From NCBI RefSeq assembly GCF_003955715.1, contig NZ_CP034463.1:9672001-9736000 (forward strand): 64,000 bases of DNA. The letters are read 5' to 3'. A program made the position numbers and the translations under genes. The notes beneath the pieces are model-generated. The model saw only the letters and a program-made list of their open reading frames with translations. It was not told where the DNA came from and did not search any database. Positions within the stretch are counted from its first letter, which is position 1. The number at the start of each line of letters is the position of its first letter. Positions 1 to 8,516 of the stretch are shown one piece after another. The DNA is from Streptomyces aquilus (lineage in GTDB: Bacteria; Actinomycetota; Actinomycetes; Streptomycetales; Streptomycetaceae).

Positions 1-150
1 GGCGTCGCCGTCGACCGTCGCGGCCTGCGAGTCCTCCTGCGCGAACAGGAGATACGGCACGACGGCAGCGGGCACGCCGAGCAGCAGAGCGGTGGCGGTC
101 CAGCGGCGGCGGTGACGCCCGCGGCGGCCGCGGTGCGTGGGGTTCTTCAT
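1..150 (-). CDS. N-terminus of a secreted protein (partial)
   Basis: The reading frame begins with ATG at 150 and runs off the left edge, leaving 50 codons. The encoded start has an arginine-rich n-region (NPTHRGRRGRHRRRW), a hydrophobic core (TALLLGVPAAVV) and an acceptable signal-peptidase region near AQEDSQAA, so the product is probably exported. A purine-rich stretch (GGAGAG) about 9 bases upstream can serve as the ribosome binding site. Too little of the mature protein is present to name a family. A palindrome upstream at 264-280 may control it. Other secreted carbohydrate-active proteins nearby make an extracellular enzyme plausible, but that is inference from context only. Confidence 0.7.
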   Translation of the reverse strand, partial: MKNPTHRGRRGRHRRRWTATALLLGVPAAVVPYLLFAQEDSQAATVDGDA

Positions 151-263
151 GGGGAGGTGCTCTCCTTGTATACCGTTCACCGAGGGAAAAGCGGATCGCG
201 GCTACCGGGACCGGCCGGATCCGACTCCTTGTGGTCACAGGCACCGCAAAGGGTTGCCTCGAG

Positions 264-280
264 CCGGAAACTCTTTCCGG
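264..280. promoter_or_regulatory. Palindrome CCGGAAA-CTC-TTTCCGG
   Basis: Two perfect 7-base inverted arms are separated by CTC. The site lies 114 bases upstream of the minus-strand secreted-protein gene and in a stretch without a convincing gene. Its size and form suit a dimeric repressor, for instance a LacI-family protein that controls extracellular enzymes. No matching copy was noticed elsewhere in the window, so the regulator is unknown. Confidence 0.35.
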
Positions 281-639
281 GCAGGTCGTGAACCGGTGTC
301 CCTTCCCGGCGCCTTGGGACGGTGACGCAGGTTCACGCCGTGCCCCGCGAGGCCGGGGACACCGTGCGCAGGCGGTGAACGCGACGGCCGGCGGGGCGGC
401 AGGTCAACTCCGCGTTGTGCGGTCGCGCGTCCGGGACGTCTTGCCTCCGACGCGGCCGAGGGGGCGCGATGCCGTCTCGGCCGTACGGATTCCACCCGGC
501 TGGACGACCTGCCATGACGGCCAGCCGGACCTGTGTGTCCTGCCACGACCCAGCCAGTGGACAGGGCGAGTACGTCCTGCCTCGGTGGCTTCTCAGCCGG
601 TGGAAAGGGCAGGGACCGTTCAAGCAACTGGGCAGGAGG

Positions 640-869
640 AGAGCCACTCAAGGCGTGTCCGGCGGATCGTCGATGAGCTTCGGCTTCGGATGGCCCAGAT
701 GGACAGCCCGTACTTGCTTGACCTCAGGTGGATGAACGGCGAGCCGTTCATCCACCTCGGCGGCCACTCTGATCACCGCTCGTCGCCTGATGTGGTTCGC
801 GGCGTGGTCATGCAGCACACGGAGGCGCTGCTGTCTCCGCGCATCCCGACAGTAGAAAGATCCCTGCAT
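640..869 (+). pseudogene. Imm7-like immunity protein relic
   Basis: In one plus-strand frame the text around residues VDELRLRMAQ, LDLRWMNGEPFIHLGGHSDH and then LSPRIPTVE looks like an Imm7-type polymorphic-toxin immunity protein. The family carries a hydrophobic strand with NG, a G-x-x-NHR-like turn and a C-terminal 'LSPCIPTVE' signature. The middle of the family, about 50 residues with the GSYGLLYV-type core, is missing between HRSSPDVV and EALLSPR, which points to an internal deletion. No credible start codon or ribosome site precedes it. Imm7 proteins normally neutralise a cognate secreted toxin; no toxin gene is left here. The assignment rests on recalled family motifs. Confidence 0.5.
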
Positions 870-891
870 CGACTGAGACGCCTCCGGCGCA

Positions 892-1005
892 TCACGTGTG
901 GAGCCAGAGTCGGATTGCGGCTGAGGCAACGGTGCCGTGGAAGACGTAGGCCCGCTTGTCGTGGCGGGTCGCGAGGGCGCGAAGGCTCTTCAGACGCATC
1001 GTCTT
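892..1005 (-). pseudogene. IS5-type transposase C-terminal fragment
   Basis: The minus-strand frame ends with residues RLKSLRALATRHDKRAYVFH followed by GTVASAAIRLWLHT and a stop. This is the typical tail of IS5/IS4-group DDE transposases from actinobacteria (R-x-A-T-R-x-D-K, then a hydrophobic helix ending in LWL). Only about 37 residues remain; the catalytic DDE core is absent and no terminal inverted repeats were seen. It lies directly beside the Imm7-like relic, so the stretch from 640 to 1005 looks like the scar of a decayed insertion. Confidence 0.6.
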
Positions 1006-1113
1006 GGCTTGTGGCAGGTTCCGGTCAAGGCTTGTCCAAATGTCGGACGCCCCCTGCCCCCAGTGGTCGGGTACTCCACGACGGCTGTACAACCACCCGT
1101 TTCGGAGGATCTG

Positions 1114-3753
1114 GTGTCAGCATCCACCCGTAAGAGACGATGGCTCACCATCTGCGCCATCACGGCATCCGCAACACTGGTCGCGATACCCGCCGGCGCG
1201 GCGCCCGGCGGGGACAGCAGCCCCTTCGGGGTGCGTACCCTGGCCCAACTCGCCGCCGAGCGCGAGCAGTCGGTGGGCACCATGAGCCCCAGCCTGTCGG
1301 CGGAGGACGACGACGGCAACGAGGCGGACGAGATAGCGGAGGGCGCGGCTCAGTACGCCGAGGCCCGCACCTCACCCGGTGTCGTCGCGCCGGGCGCCTA
1401 CGGCGCCGCCTGGACGAGTCTGACCAATCTGCCCAGCACCGGAGGCAGTTGGCGACATGTGACCGATCAGCCCTACGACTCCGACGACCCGCGGTACCGC
1501 GACTACGCCTCCAACTCCAGTGGCGGCGCGGGCTATGTCACGGGGCGGATGGCCGCGATGGCGGCGGATGACGACGGGTACGTGTACGCGGGCAGCGCCG
1601 GTGGTGGGGTGTGGCGGTCGCGGACGGGTGGCGGGCGGTGGCAGCCCATCAGTGACCGGCTGTCCTCGCAGTCCACCGGAGCGCTCGCGCTCGACGGGGC
1701 CGGGCGGCTGTGGCTGGGCACCGGCGAGGCGACCACGAACGCGGACGCCTACCTCGGCAGCGGCGTCTATCTCCTGTCCGACCCGCACCACGGCACGTTC
1801 TCCGCGCGCACCCGGGTGGGCGGCGACGAACTGGAGTCCACCACCATCCACCACCTGCGCTTCGGCGGCGGCAAGGTGTGGGCGGCGACCAGCACCGGCG
1901 TGTGGAGCCACTCCACGAAGACGCTCAGCGGCGCCTGGAAGCGGGAGTTCGCGCCCAACCCCGACTATCTGCCGGGCGGTTCGAAGGCCGACGACGAGTC
2001 GGCCCCGTACAAGAACATCGCCAACGACATCGCGATCGACCCGAAGAACCCCGGCAAGGTCGTGCTCGCGATCGGCTGGCGCAGCGGTGACGACTACAAC
2101 GGCTTCTACACCAAGGTCAACGGCGTCTGGACGCGGATCACGAGCGGCTTCGGTGATCTGCCCACGGACGCGGACGGCGTCGGCAACGTGACGTTCGCCC
2201 GCTCCGCCGACGGTTCGCGCTATTACGCCATCGACCAGTCCCCGGAGCAGCTGAACACCAACCCCGACAGCGGTCTGGAGGGCATCTTCGTCTCCAAGTC
2301 CGGCTCACCCACCGGCCCTTGGACGAAGATCGCCGACTACAAGGGGCTTGCCGCGAGCGGCTCGGCACTGACCGACAGCGGCTACATGCCGGGCGTGCAG
2401 GCTTGGTACAACCAGTTCCTGACCGTCGACCCGAGCGATCCCGAGCACGTGTACGCCGGGCTGGAGGAGGTCTTCGAGACCAAGGACGGCGGCAGCAACT
2501 GGTCGGCTGTGGGCCCGTACTGGAACTTCGGCTTCCCCTGCTGGAGCATCGACCCGGCCAAACAGACCGGCGACTGCCACCAGACCACCCACCCCGACCA
2601 GCACGGCGTCGCGATCGGCCGCTACCACGGCAGGACCTGGGTGTACGTGGGCAATGACGGCGGCGTCTACAAGCGCCCCCTCACCGGCTCCCAGGACGCC
2701 TCCGGGCACGCCACCGACTGGACCTCGCTCAACGACGGCACGATGGACACCCTCCAGTACTACTCGGTGGGCGTCGGCAAGGACCCGACGTACGGGGGCC
2801 TGTCCGTCACCGGCGGCCTGCAGGACAACGGCCAGTCCATCCTGCGCAGCAACGACAAGGTGATGGGCTCCAACTTCGGCGGTGACGGCGGCGACACCCT
2901 CACCGACCCGGCCAACGGCTGCAACATCGCCGAGGAGTACGTCTACCTCGCCGTCCAGGTCACCCAGAACTGTGCGGTCAACGACGGCTCCTGGATCGAC
3001 GACCCCAGCAAGATCACCTCCTACGGCGTGGCCCCGGCCGACAACGCCACCGGCGAGGCCCGCTTCATCGCCCCGCTCGCGGCCGACCTGAAGGACAGCG
3101 CGACGTGGATCGCGGGCGGCCGGCATGTGTGGGTGCAGACCCACGGCTACGCCATCCGCAGCGGCGACGAATGGAAGAGCGTCTACGACCTGGGCGCCGG
3201 CCGCACCGCGACCGCCGTCGCTTCCTCCGGCGGCAAGGTGTACGCGGCCTGGTGCGGCCCCTGCAACAACCAGGGCTTCGCCCGCGGCATCTCCGTCGGC
3301 AACGCGGACGGCACCGGCTGGCACGACATCACCCTGCCCGTGGACGGCACCGTCCCCAACCGCTACCTCAGCGGTTTCGCCATCGACCCGAAGAACTCCG
3401 CCCACGTCTACCTCGCCGTCAACGGCTTCTCCCGGCACTGGACCGAGGGCCCCGGCGCCGGCGTCGGCCACGTCTTCGAGTCCACCGACGGCGGCACCAC
3501 CTGGAAGGACATCTCCGCCAACCTGCCCGACGTACCGACCAACTCCGCGGTCGTCACACCGAACGGCGGCCTCGCGGTCGCCACCGACCTGGGCGTCGTC
3601 TACCGCGCCCCGGGCCGCACCAAGTGGCAGCGGGTCGGATCGCTCCCGGCCGTCGCCGTGCTCCAGTTGAAGCTGAGCCCGGACGGCAGCACCCTGTACG
3701 CGGCCACTCACGGACGCGGCATCCACACCTTCAAGGTGCGCGACTGCGGCTGA
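1114..3753 (+). CDS. Secreted BNR/sortilin-like beta-propeller protein
   Basis: This 879-residue protein has a signal peptide (basic RKRRW, then a hydrophobic segment ending at PAGA). The GTG start at 1114 is chosen because GGAGGA lies four bases upstream and the signal peptide follows at once; the open frame continues upstream without such support. The mature part contains repeated propeller blades with motifs such as DGGSNW, DPKNPGKV, DPSDPEHVYAG, NDGGVYK and STDGGTTWKD, as in BNR/Asp-box, VPS10-like and GH74-type propellers. It is likely an extracellular glycan-binding or glycan-hydrolysing protein. GH74 xyloglucanase is possible, but its catalytic aspartates cannot be placed with confidence, so only the fold is named. 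A hairpin follows the stop. Confidence 0.85.
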   Translation: MSASTRKRRWLTICAITASATLVAIPAGAAPGGDSSPFGVRTLAQLAAEREQSVGTMSPSLSAEDDDGNEADEIAEGAAQYAEARTSPGVVAPGAYGAAWTSLTNLPSTGGSWRHVTDQPYDSDDPRYRDYASNSSGGAGYVTGRMAAMAADDDGYVYAGSAGGGVWRSRTGGGRWQPISDRLSSQSTGALALDGAGRLWLGTGEATTNADAYLGSGVYLLSDPHHGTFSARTRVGGDELESTTIHHLRFGGGKVWAATSTGVWSHSTKTLSGAWKREFAPNPDYLPGGSKADDESAPYKNIANDIAIDPKNPGKVVLAIGWRSGDDYNGFYTKVNGVWTRITSGFGDLPTDADGVGNVTFARSADGSRYYAIDQSPEQLNTNPDSGLEGIFVSKSGSPTGPWTKIADYKGLAASGSALTDSGYMPGVQAWYNQFLTVDPSDPEHVYAGLEEVFETKDGGSNWSAVGPYWNFGFPCWSIDPAKQTGDCHQTTHPDQHGVAIGRYHGRTWVYVGNDGGVYKRPLTGSQDASGHATDWTSLNDGTMDTLQYYSVGVGKDPTYGGLSVTGGLQDNGQSILRSNDKVMGSNFGGDGGDTLTDPANGCNIAEEYVYLAVQVTQNCAVNDGSWIDDPSKITSYGVAPADNATGEARFIAPLAADLKDSATWIAGGRHVWVQTHGYAIRSGDEWKSVYDLGAGRTATAVASSGGKVYAAWCGPCNNQGFARGISVGNADGTGWHDITLPVDGTVPNRYLSGFAIDPKNSAHVYLAVNGFSRHWTEGPGAGVGHVFESTDGGTTWKDISANLPDVPTNSAVVTPNGGLAVATDLGVVYRAPGRTKWQRVGSLPAVAVLQLKLSPDGSTLYAATHGRGIHTFKVRDCG

Positions 3754-3774
3754 CGCACAAGCGAGGGTGAACGC

Positions 3775-3805
3775 AGGGGTGATCCCGGCTCTCGGGGTCA
3801 CCCCT
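3775..3805. terminator. Bidirectional hairpin between convergent genes
   Basis: A 13-base arm (3775-3787) pairs with 3793-3805 across a GCTCT loop, with a single G-U-type mismatch. It sits just after the propeller gene and overlaps the last bases of the convergent lipoprotein gene. There is no clear T-tract, as is usual in Streptomyces. Confidence 0.55.
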
Positions 3806-4370
3806 CCTGCGCGTACCGGACCACGCCGATCTCCAGTGTGAACGCCACGCGTGCCGCACCCGCCACATCGGGCGCCTTCGCCGAAGCGGTGACCTGGGCG
3901 CTGCCACCCCGGGTGCCCGCGCACCGCAGCGAGGCGTACGCCGTGCCGTCCACGTCCACCCGCCATCCCGACACCAGGACGAAGACCGGCGCTGAACTCC
4001 GCGCGGTCGTCCACCGCTTGTCGTCCGTACGGGGCTTCAGGACGAGTGAGATCACCGTTCCGGGCCGCACGCACAGCCGCCGCTGGACCGGGTCACCCGG
4101 CGCGACCGTGACCTCTGTCCGGCCCGCGACACAGTCAGTGGCCGAAGGAGACGGCGTGCCGGGTGACCGGGAAGGCGAGGGCCCCGTCGGACTCGCCGGG
4201 GGCGTGGCGGACGGGGACGGTGCGGACGTACGAGCCGGTGTGCCGGCCGAAGGTGTCGTCGACGGGGTCCCCGACGGACCGCCGGCCATCGCTCCGCCCT
4301 CGCCTGACGTGCCGCACGCGGCCAGGACCAGCACCGCGACGATCGCGCAACCTCCGGCCCACCACCGCAT
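3798..4370 (-). CDS. Putative lipoprotein with Pro/Ser/Thr-rich linker
   Basis: The 190-residue product starts MRWWAGGCAIVAVLVLAACG, a lipoprotein signal with the lipobox LAAC, so Cys19 is the expected lipidated residue. Residues about 20-75 form a Pro/Ser/Thr-rich spacer that would extend from the membrane. A small C-terminal domain of about 110 residues follows, with two cysteines (DCVAG and RLCVRP) and a third in SLRCAG, and with beta-rich text. GGGAAGAGG upstream of the ATG is a fair ribosome site. No known family was recognised. It is convergent with the secreted propeller gene and could act at the cell surface. Confidence 0.75.
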   Translation of the reverse strand: MRWWAGGCAIVAVLVLAACGTSGEGGAMAGGPSGTPSTTPSAGTPARTSAPSPSATPPASPTGPSPSRSPGTPSPSATDCVAGRTEVTVAPGDPVQRRLCVRPGTVISLVLKPRTDDKRWTTARSSAPVFVLVSGWRVDVDGTAYASLRCAGTRGGSAQVTASAKAPDVAGAARVAFTLEIGVVRYAQEG

Positions 4371-4628
4371 CCCAGCCTCTTCCCGCCGTTCGTACGCCTA
4401 CCAGCATGCTCCGCCGTCACTCACGAGACGGCCATACATGCGCACCCCGACCATGCCGGGCGCGGCAAGAGCGGGACCGTCGGCCTCGGTGGTCGCCCAC
4501 CGCTGGTTCTCGTGCCCGACGACTCCGCAACGCCCTCTTCGGACCTGCCGCCCCGGCCAGGCAGGAGCGTCCGGGAGCGGCTGGTCGGGCGGGTCATCGC
4601 GTCAGGGCTTACGAGCTTCGGCCCACGG

Positions 4629-5858
4629 TCACGGGGAGAGGACGTGAGCGGTGTCCGGGCGGCGGGGTGTCCCCGCATGCGGCGGCTCGGGTGCCGTCGG
4701 GCGGAAGAAGCGCGCCGCGAGCACCAGGGTCACGGCGAGGGCGGCGGGTATCGCGTAGGCGATGCGGAAGTGGCCCGTAGCCCCAAGCCCCCCGCTCGCG
4801 CCGGCTCCCACGAGTACGCCGACGTAGTTGAAGACGTTGAGCCGGGCCAGCACCGTCTCGGGGGCACCGGGTCGCAGCCGGCCGGCCGCGGCGACGCACA
4901 ACGGGGTCAGCGCCGCGACTCCGAGGCCCGCGCAGCATGCCGCGACAACCGCGTACGGCCAGCTCGGGGCCACCGCCAGACCGGTCAGGGCGACGGCCGC
5001 GAGCAGGGCCGCGGCGCGGACCACCGCCACCGGCCCGACCCGGCGCACCATGAGGTCGGCGCCCGCCCGGCCGGTCACCGTGCCCGTCTGGTAGGCCGCG
5101 TACGCGAGCGGCGCGGCGGCCAGGGACGCGCCGAGCGTCTGGTGAAGGTAGGCCGTCGACCAGGCCGAGACAGTGGAGTCGACGACGTAGGCGACGAGCA
5201 GGACGACGCCGAAGGGGACGAGACGTGCCCACACCCGACGCCCCGGGACCTCGTCGTGCGGCGCCGGTCGGGCGCTGGACGAGGAGGGCGTGGGCGCGAG
5301 GGCATGGGGTCGGACGGTCAGCGCCAGGAGGGCCACGAGTGCGGCGTGCGCGGTCAGGACGTACGGGACGGGCCAGCCGAGCCGGGAGAGGCCCGCCGTC
5401 AGCAGCGCGGCCGCGACACCCGCGGCGCTCCATGCGGCGTAGAAGGAGGAGAGGATGCTGCGCCCGTAGTGGCGTTCGACGGTGGCCGCGCGGGTGTTGA
5501 CGGACACGTCGATGGCGCCCAGGGCGAGCCCGAAGAGGACGTAGGCCGTCGCGGCGGTGGCCCGGCCGGGTGCCCATGCCACGGACAGCAGGGTCGCGGC
5601 CGCGGTCAGCACCGCCGCGCGCATGACGGCGACGGGGCCCCAGCGGCGTACGGCGGCCAGACCCGCGAAGCTGCCGGCGCCCGCGGCCAGGGTCAGAGCG
5701 ATCGTGAGGGCGGTCATCGCCAGGGACGACAGCCCCAGACGGCCCTCCACGGCGGGCACCGTGGTGGACACGGCGGCCACCGCCATGCCCTGGGCGGCGA
5801 ACACGGTGGCCGTGCCCCGACGGGCTCCCGTGAGCGAGCCGCCGACGGATGGCGTCAT
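4629..5858 (-). CDS. MFS transporter
   Basis: The product has 409 residues and about twelve hydrophobic segments, the usual size for a major facilitator superfamily permease. Segments such as AVAAVSTTVPAV, LTIALTLAAGAGSFAGLAAV and VPFGVVLLVAYVVDSTVSAW are evident, with a longer hydrophilic loop (HALAPTPSSSSARPAPHDE) between the two six-helix halves. The VxTRAATVERHYGRSILSSF region resembles YbjJ-like or fucose-permease-like MFS members. The substrate cannot be inferred. GGAAGAGG precedes the ATG at 5858. It is transcribed away from the monooxygenase operon, and the two start regions share the 436-base gap up to 6294. Confidence 0.85.
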   Translation of the reverse strand: MTPSVGGSLTGARRGTATVFAAQGMAVAAVSTTVPAVEGRLGLSSLAMTALTIALTLAAGAGSFAGLAAVRRWGPVAVMRAAVLTAAATLLSVAWAPGRATAATAYVLFGLALGAIDVSVNTRAATVERHYGRSILSSFYAAWSAAGVAAALLTAGLSRLGWPVPYVLTAHAALVALLALTVRPHALAPTPSSSSARPAPHDEVPGRRVWARLVPFGVVLLVAYVVDSTVSAWSTAYLHQTLGASLAAAPLAYAAYQTGTVTGRAGADLMVRRVGPVAVVRAAALLAAVALTGLAVAPSWPYAVVAACCAGLGVAALTPLCVAAAGRLRPGAPETVLARLNVFNYVGVLVGAGASGGLGATGHFRIAYAIPAALAVTLVLAARFFRPTAPEPPHAGTPRRPDTAHVLSP

Positions 5859-6294
5859 GGGGAGGACCTCTTCCTGTCACGGACCGTGCCCGGGCCGACG
5901 TGCGCGAATGGGAGCAACCGTAGAAATCCGCACCGACCCGACGGAGGACGCCGACGGCCACACGGGGGACCCTGGCGGCCAGCAGCGGACGGCCCGGGAC
6001 CGGTGTCCGATGGCTTCGGGGTCGGGAGCCCACGGCGGCGGGCGCCGAGGAGCCGAAGGTTCGGGTGGCCGGGAGCCGACGGCCCAGCCGTCGGGAAACG
6101 GACTGAGTGGGGGTGTCTCACGCGACGGGTTCGCCGTCGGCCGGGTGGCCCGGGCATCGGTTCGTGGCGCGCCGGGGCGGTCAGCGGGCTGGCCGCTGCG
6201 GCCCCCTTTGTGGCCGCACGGGCCAGTCCGCCGGGGCTTGCGTGCTGCCTAAGTTCCTCTCACGCCGAAAGGGGCGACGACAGGAGGTGGACTC
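5859..6294. other. Divergent intergenic region (436 bp), no gene seen
   Basis: The gap separates the divergent MFS transporter and monooxygenase genes. No reading frame with a ribosome site or recognisable product was found. The main structural element is a hairpin at 6189-6226, listed separately. Promoters for both directions must lie here, but no clear -35/-10 pair could be chosen. Confidence 0.5.
6189..6226 (+). promoter_or_regulatory. Long hairpin in the monooxygenase operon leader
   Basis: The 15-base arms 6189-6203 and 6212-6226 pair around an 8-base loop with only two internal mismatches. The hairpin ends 69 bases before the GTG start of the monooxygenase gene. It could be an attenuator, a regulator site, or a remnant terminator; the sequence alone does not decide. 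Confidence 0.4.
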
Positions 6295-7641
6295 GTGAAG
6301 GAGTCCGAATTCGACACGTGTGTCATCGGGGCCGGACCCGCCGGGCTGGCGGTCGCACGGGCCCTCGGTGAGCGAGGGCTTCCCTACACGCACATCGAGC
6401 GGCACACCGGGCCGGGCGGCCTGTGGGACATCGACAACCCGGGCAGCCCGATGTACGAGTCGGCCCATTTCATCTCCAGCAAGACCCTCTCGGGCTTCGG
6501 CGGCTGGCCGATGCCCGAGCACTTCGCCGACTACCCGCCGCGGCGGCAGATCCTGTCGTATCTGACGTCGTTCGCCGACGCGTACGGCCTGTCGGAACGC
6601 ATTCAGTTCGGCACCGCGGTGCGCGACGTGGCCAAGAACGTGGACGGCACCTGGACGGTCACCCGTGCCGACGGGCGTACCAGCCGGCACGCGCAGGTGG
6701 TGGTCTGCACCGGCTCGCAGTGGCACCCCAACATCCCCGAGATCCCGGGCGACTTCAGCGGCGAGATCCGGCACACGGTCGGCTACCGCAGCAGCGACGA
6801 ACTGCGCGGCAAGCGGGTCCTGGTGGTCGGCGCGGGCAACTCCGGCTGCGACATCGCCTGCGACGCGGCCCGTGCCGCCGACCACGCGGAGATCAGCATG
6901 CGCCGCGGCTACTGGTTCATCCCCAAGCACCTGTTCGGCAGGCCCGTGGACACCCTCGAAGGCGTCGGTCCCCGGATGCCGAAGTGGCTGGAGCAGCGGC
7001 TGTTCGGCACGCTCCTGCGGATCATCAACGGCGACCCGACCCGCCTCGGCCTGCAGAAGCCGGACCACAAGCTCTTCGAGACCCACCCCACCGTCAACTC
7101 GATGCTCCTGCACCACCTGCAGCACGGCGACATCACCGCGCGGCCCGGCGTCCTGCGCGCCGAGGGCCGCACCGTCCACTTCACCGACGGCAGCAGCAAC
7201 GACTTCGACCTGATCCTGCTGGCGACCGGCTATGTGCACAAAGTGCCGGTCGCGCAGGCCTACTTCGGCGACGAGCAGCACCCCGACCTGTACCTGTCGT
7301 CGTTCTCCCGTGAACACCAGGGGCTGTTCGGCGTCGGCTTCATCGAGACCAACTCCGGTGCCTACCAACTCTTCGACGCCCAGGCCCAGCTGATCGCCGG
7401 ATTCGTCCAGGACAGCCGTCAGGGCCTGCCGAACGCCGAGCGGTTCGCCGGCATGATCCGCGGTGACCGCCCGGACCTGTCAGGCGGTCTGCGGTTCGTG
7501 GACTCCCCGCGCCACACCGGCTACGTCGACAGCGCCGCGTACACCAAGTACCTCACCAAGGTCGCCGCCGCCATGGGCTGGCCCACCGAGGGCCGCCCGC
7601 CGGCCCTGCGGACGCTCCGAGGCAAGGAGACGGTGGCATGA
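6295..7641 (+). CDS. Flavin-containing monooxygenase
   Basis: This 448-residue flavoprotein would use NADPH and O2 to oxygenate a nucleophilic or ketone-type substrate. The FAD-binding GxGxxG motif is at residues 12-17 (GAGPAG). The FMO-identifying motif FxGxxxHxxxY is at about residue 154 (FSGEIRHTVGY). A second nucleotide site, GAGNSG, follows near residue 179, and the late ATGY motif (LLATGYVHK) is present. GTG at 6295 is preceded by AGGAGG seven bases upstream, which fixes the start. It heads a set with an SDR and an aldehyde dehydrogenase, overlapping the former by four bases (ATGA). The same class order occurs around mymA of Mycobacterium tuberculosis, so lipid or aldehyde/ketone oxidation is plausible. 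The substrate is unknown. Confidence 0.88.
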   Translation: MKESEFDTCVIGAGPAGLAVARALGERGLPYTHIERHTGPGGLWDIDNPGSPMYESAHFISSKTLSGFGGWPMPEHFADYPPRRQILSYLTSFADAYGLSERIQFGTAVRDVAKNVDGTWTVTRADGRTSRHAQVVVCTGSQWHPNIPEIPGDFSGEIRHTVGYRSSDELRGKRVLVVGAGNSGCDIACDAARAADHAEISMRRGYWFIPKHLFGRPVDTLEGVGPRMPKWLEQRLFGTLLRIINGDPTRLGLQKPDHKLFETHPTVNSMLLHHLQHGDITARPGVLRAEGRTVHFTDGSSNDFDLILLATGYVHKVPVAQAYFGDEQHPDLYLSSFSREHQGLFGVGFIETNSGAYQLFDAQAQLIAGFVQDSRQGLPNAERFAGMIRGDRPDLSGGLRFVDSPRHTGYVDSAAYTKYLTKVAAAMGWPTEGRPPALRTLRGKETVA

Positions 7642-8516
7642 GCGGCTACGACCACACCGGCAAGGTCATGCTGGTGACCGGCGGCGCGGGTGGCATCGGC
7701 AGCGCGCTGTGCCGGCGGTTCGCGAGCGGCGGCGCGGTGTGCGTCGTCGTCGACATCGACGGTGAGCGTGCGCGACGGGTCGCGGACAGCCTGCCCGGCG
7801 CGGGTCACCTGGGCCTCGGCTGCGACCTGCTGGACCGGGCCGGGGTCGCGGACCTCTTCGAACAGGTCGCCGCCGCCTTCGGCCGCCTCGACGTGCTGGT
7901 CAACAACGTCGGTATGACCAGCACCGAGCGGTTCGACGTGCGCCCGGTGGAGACCATCGAGCGGGAGATCGACCTCAACATGATCTCCCCGCTGGTGGCC
8001 ACCAGGCTGGCAGTTCCCCTGCTGAAGGCCTCAGCCGACCCCCGTGTCGTCACCACGGTGTCGCTCGCCGGCATCTTCCCCCAGGGGGAGACCCCCATCT
8101 ACGCGGCGTCGAAGTTCGGGCTGCGCGGCGCGATGCTGTCCATCGCCCTCGACCTGGGCACCAAGGGCATTCGCGTCGGCTCGGTGCTGCCGTCGGCCAC
8201 CGACACCCCGATGCTGCGCCGGGAGGCCGTCGACGGCGGCAACTCCCTGCAGTTCCAGGACCCGCCCCAACAGCCGTCCGACGTCGTCGCCGCGGTGGTG
8301 AGCCTGCTCGACCGGCCCCGGCTCGAGGCGTACCCACGCGTCGGCGAATCGCTCCTGGTCCGCTTCTCCATGCTGATGCCGAATCTCCTCCCCAGCCTTC
8401 TCCCGCTCTTCCGCAAGCGCGGCGAACGCGGCCTGGCCCGGTACCTGGAGGACCTGCGGCGCAGAGGACTGGCCCGACAGGTCGACGGCCGCTGGGAACT
8501 CGTGACGGAGGCATGA
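7638..8516 (+). CDS. Short-chain dehydrogenase/reductase
   Basis: The 292-residue protein is a classical-type SDR, an NAD(P)-dependent oxidoreductase. It has TGGAGGIG at residues 14-21 for cofactor binding, NNVG after the central strand, and the catalytic pair Tyr155/Lys159 in YAASK. The C-terminal 60 residues extend beyond the usual 250 and may help membrane or partner binding. Its ATG overlaps the TGA of the monooxygenase gene, and its own stop overlaps the start of the aldehyde dehydrogenase gene. The three enzymes are therefore translationally coupled, and the SDR probably interconverts an alcohol and carbonyl in the same pathway. Confidence 0.87.
   Translation: MSGYDHTGKVMLVTGGAGGIGSALCRRFASGGAVCVVVDIDGERARRVADSLPGAGHLGLGCDLLDRAGVADLFEQVAAAFGRLDVLVNNVGMTSTERFDVRPVETIEREIDLNMISPLVATRLAVPLLKASADPRVVTTVSLAGIFPQGETPIYAASKFGLRGAMLSIALDLGTKGIRVGSVLPSATDTPMLRREAVDGGNSLQFQDPPQQPSDVVAAVVSLLDRPRLEAYPRVGESLLVRFSMLMPNLLPSLLPLFRKRGERGLARYLEDLRRRGLARQVDGRWELVTEA

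Noticed and set aside
2305..4074. 589-codon minus-strand frame antisense to the propeller gene
   Set aside because: Val/Gly/Ala-rich low-complexity translation without motifs; the plus strand has a signal peptide and BNR repeats.
4512..6371. 619-codon plus-strand frame antisense to the MFS transporter
   Set aside because: Composition is Arg/Gly-rich without helices, while the minus strand encodes a twelve-helix permease; it also crosses the start of the monooxygenase gene.
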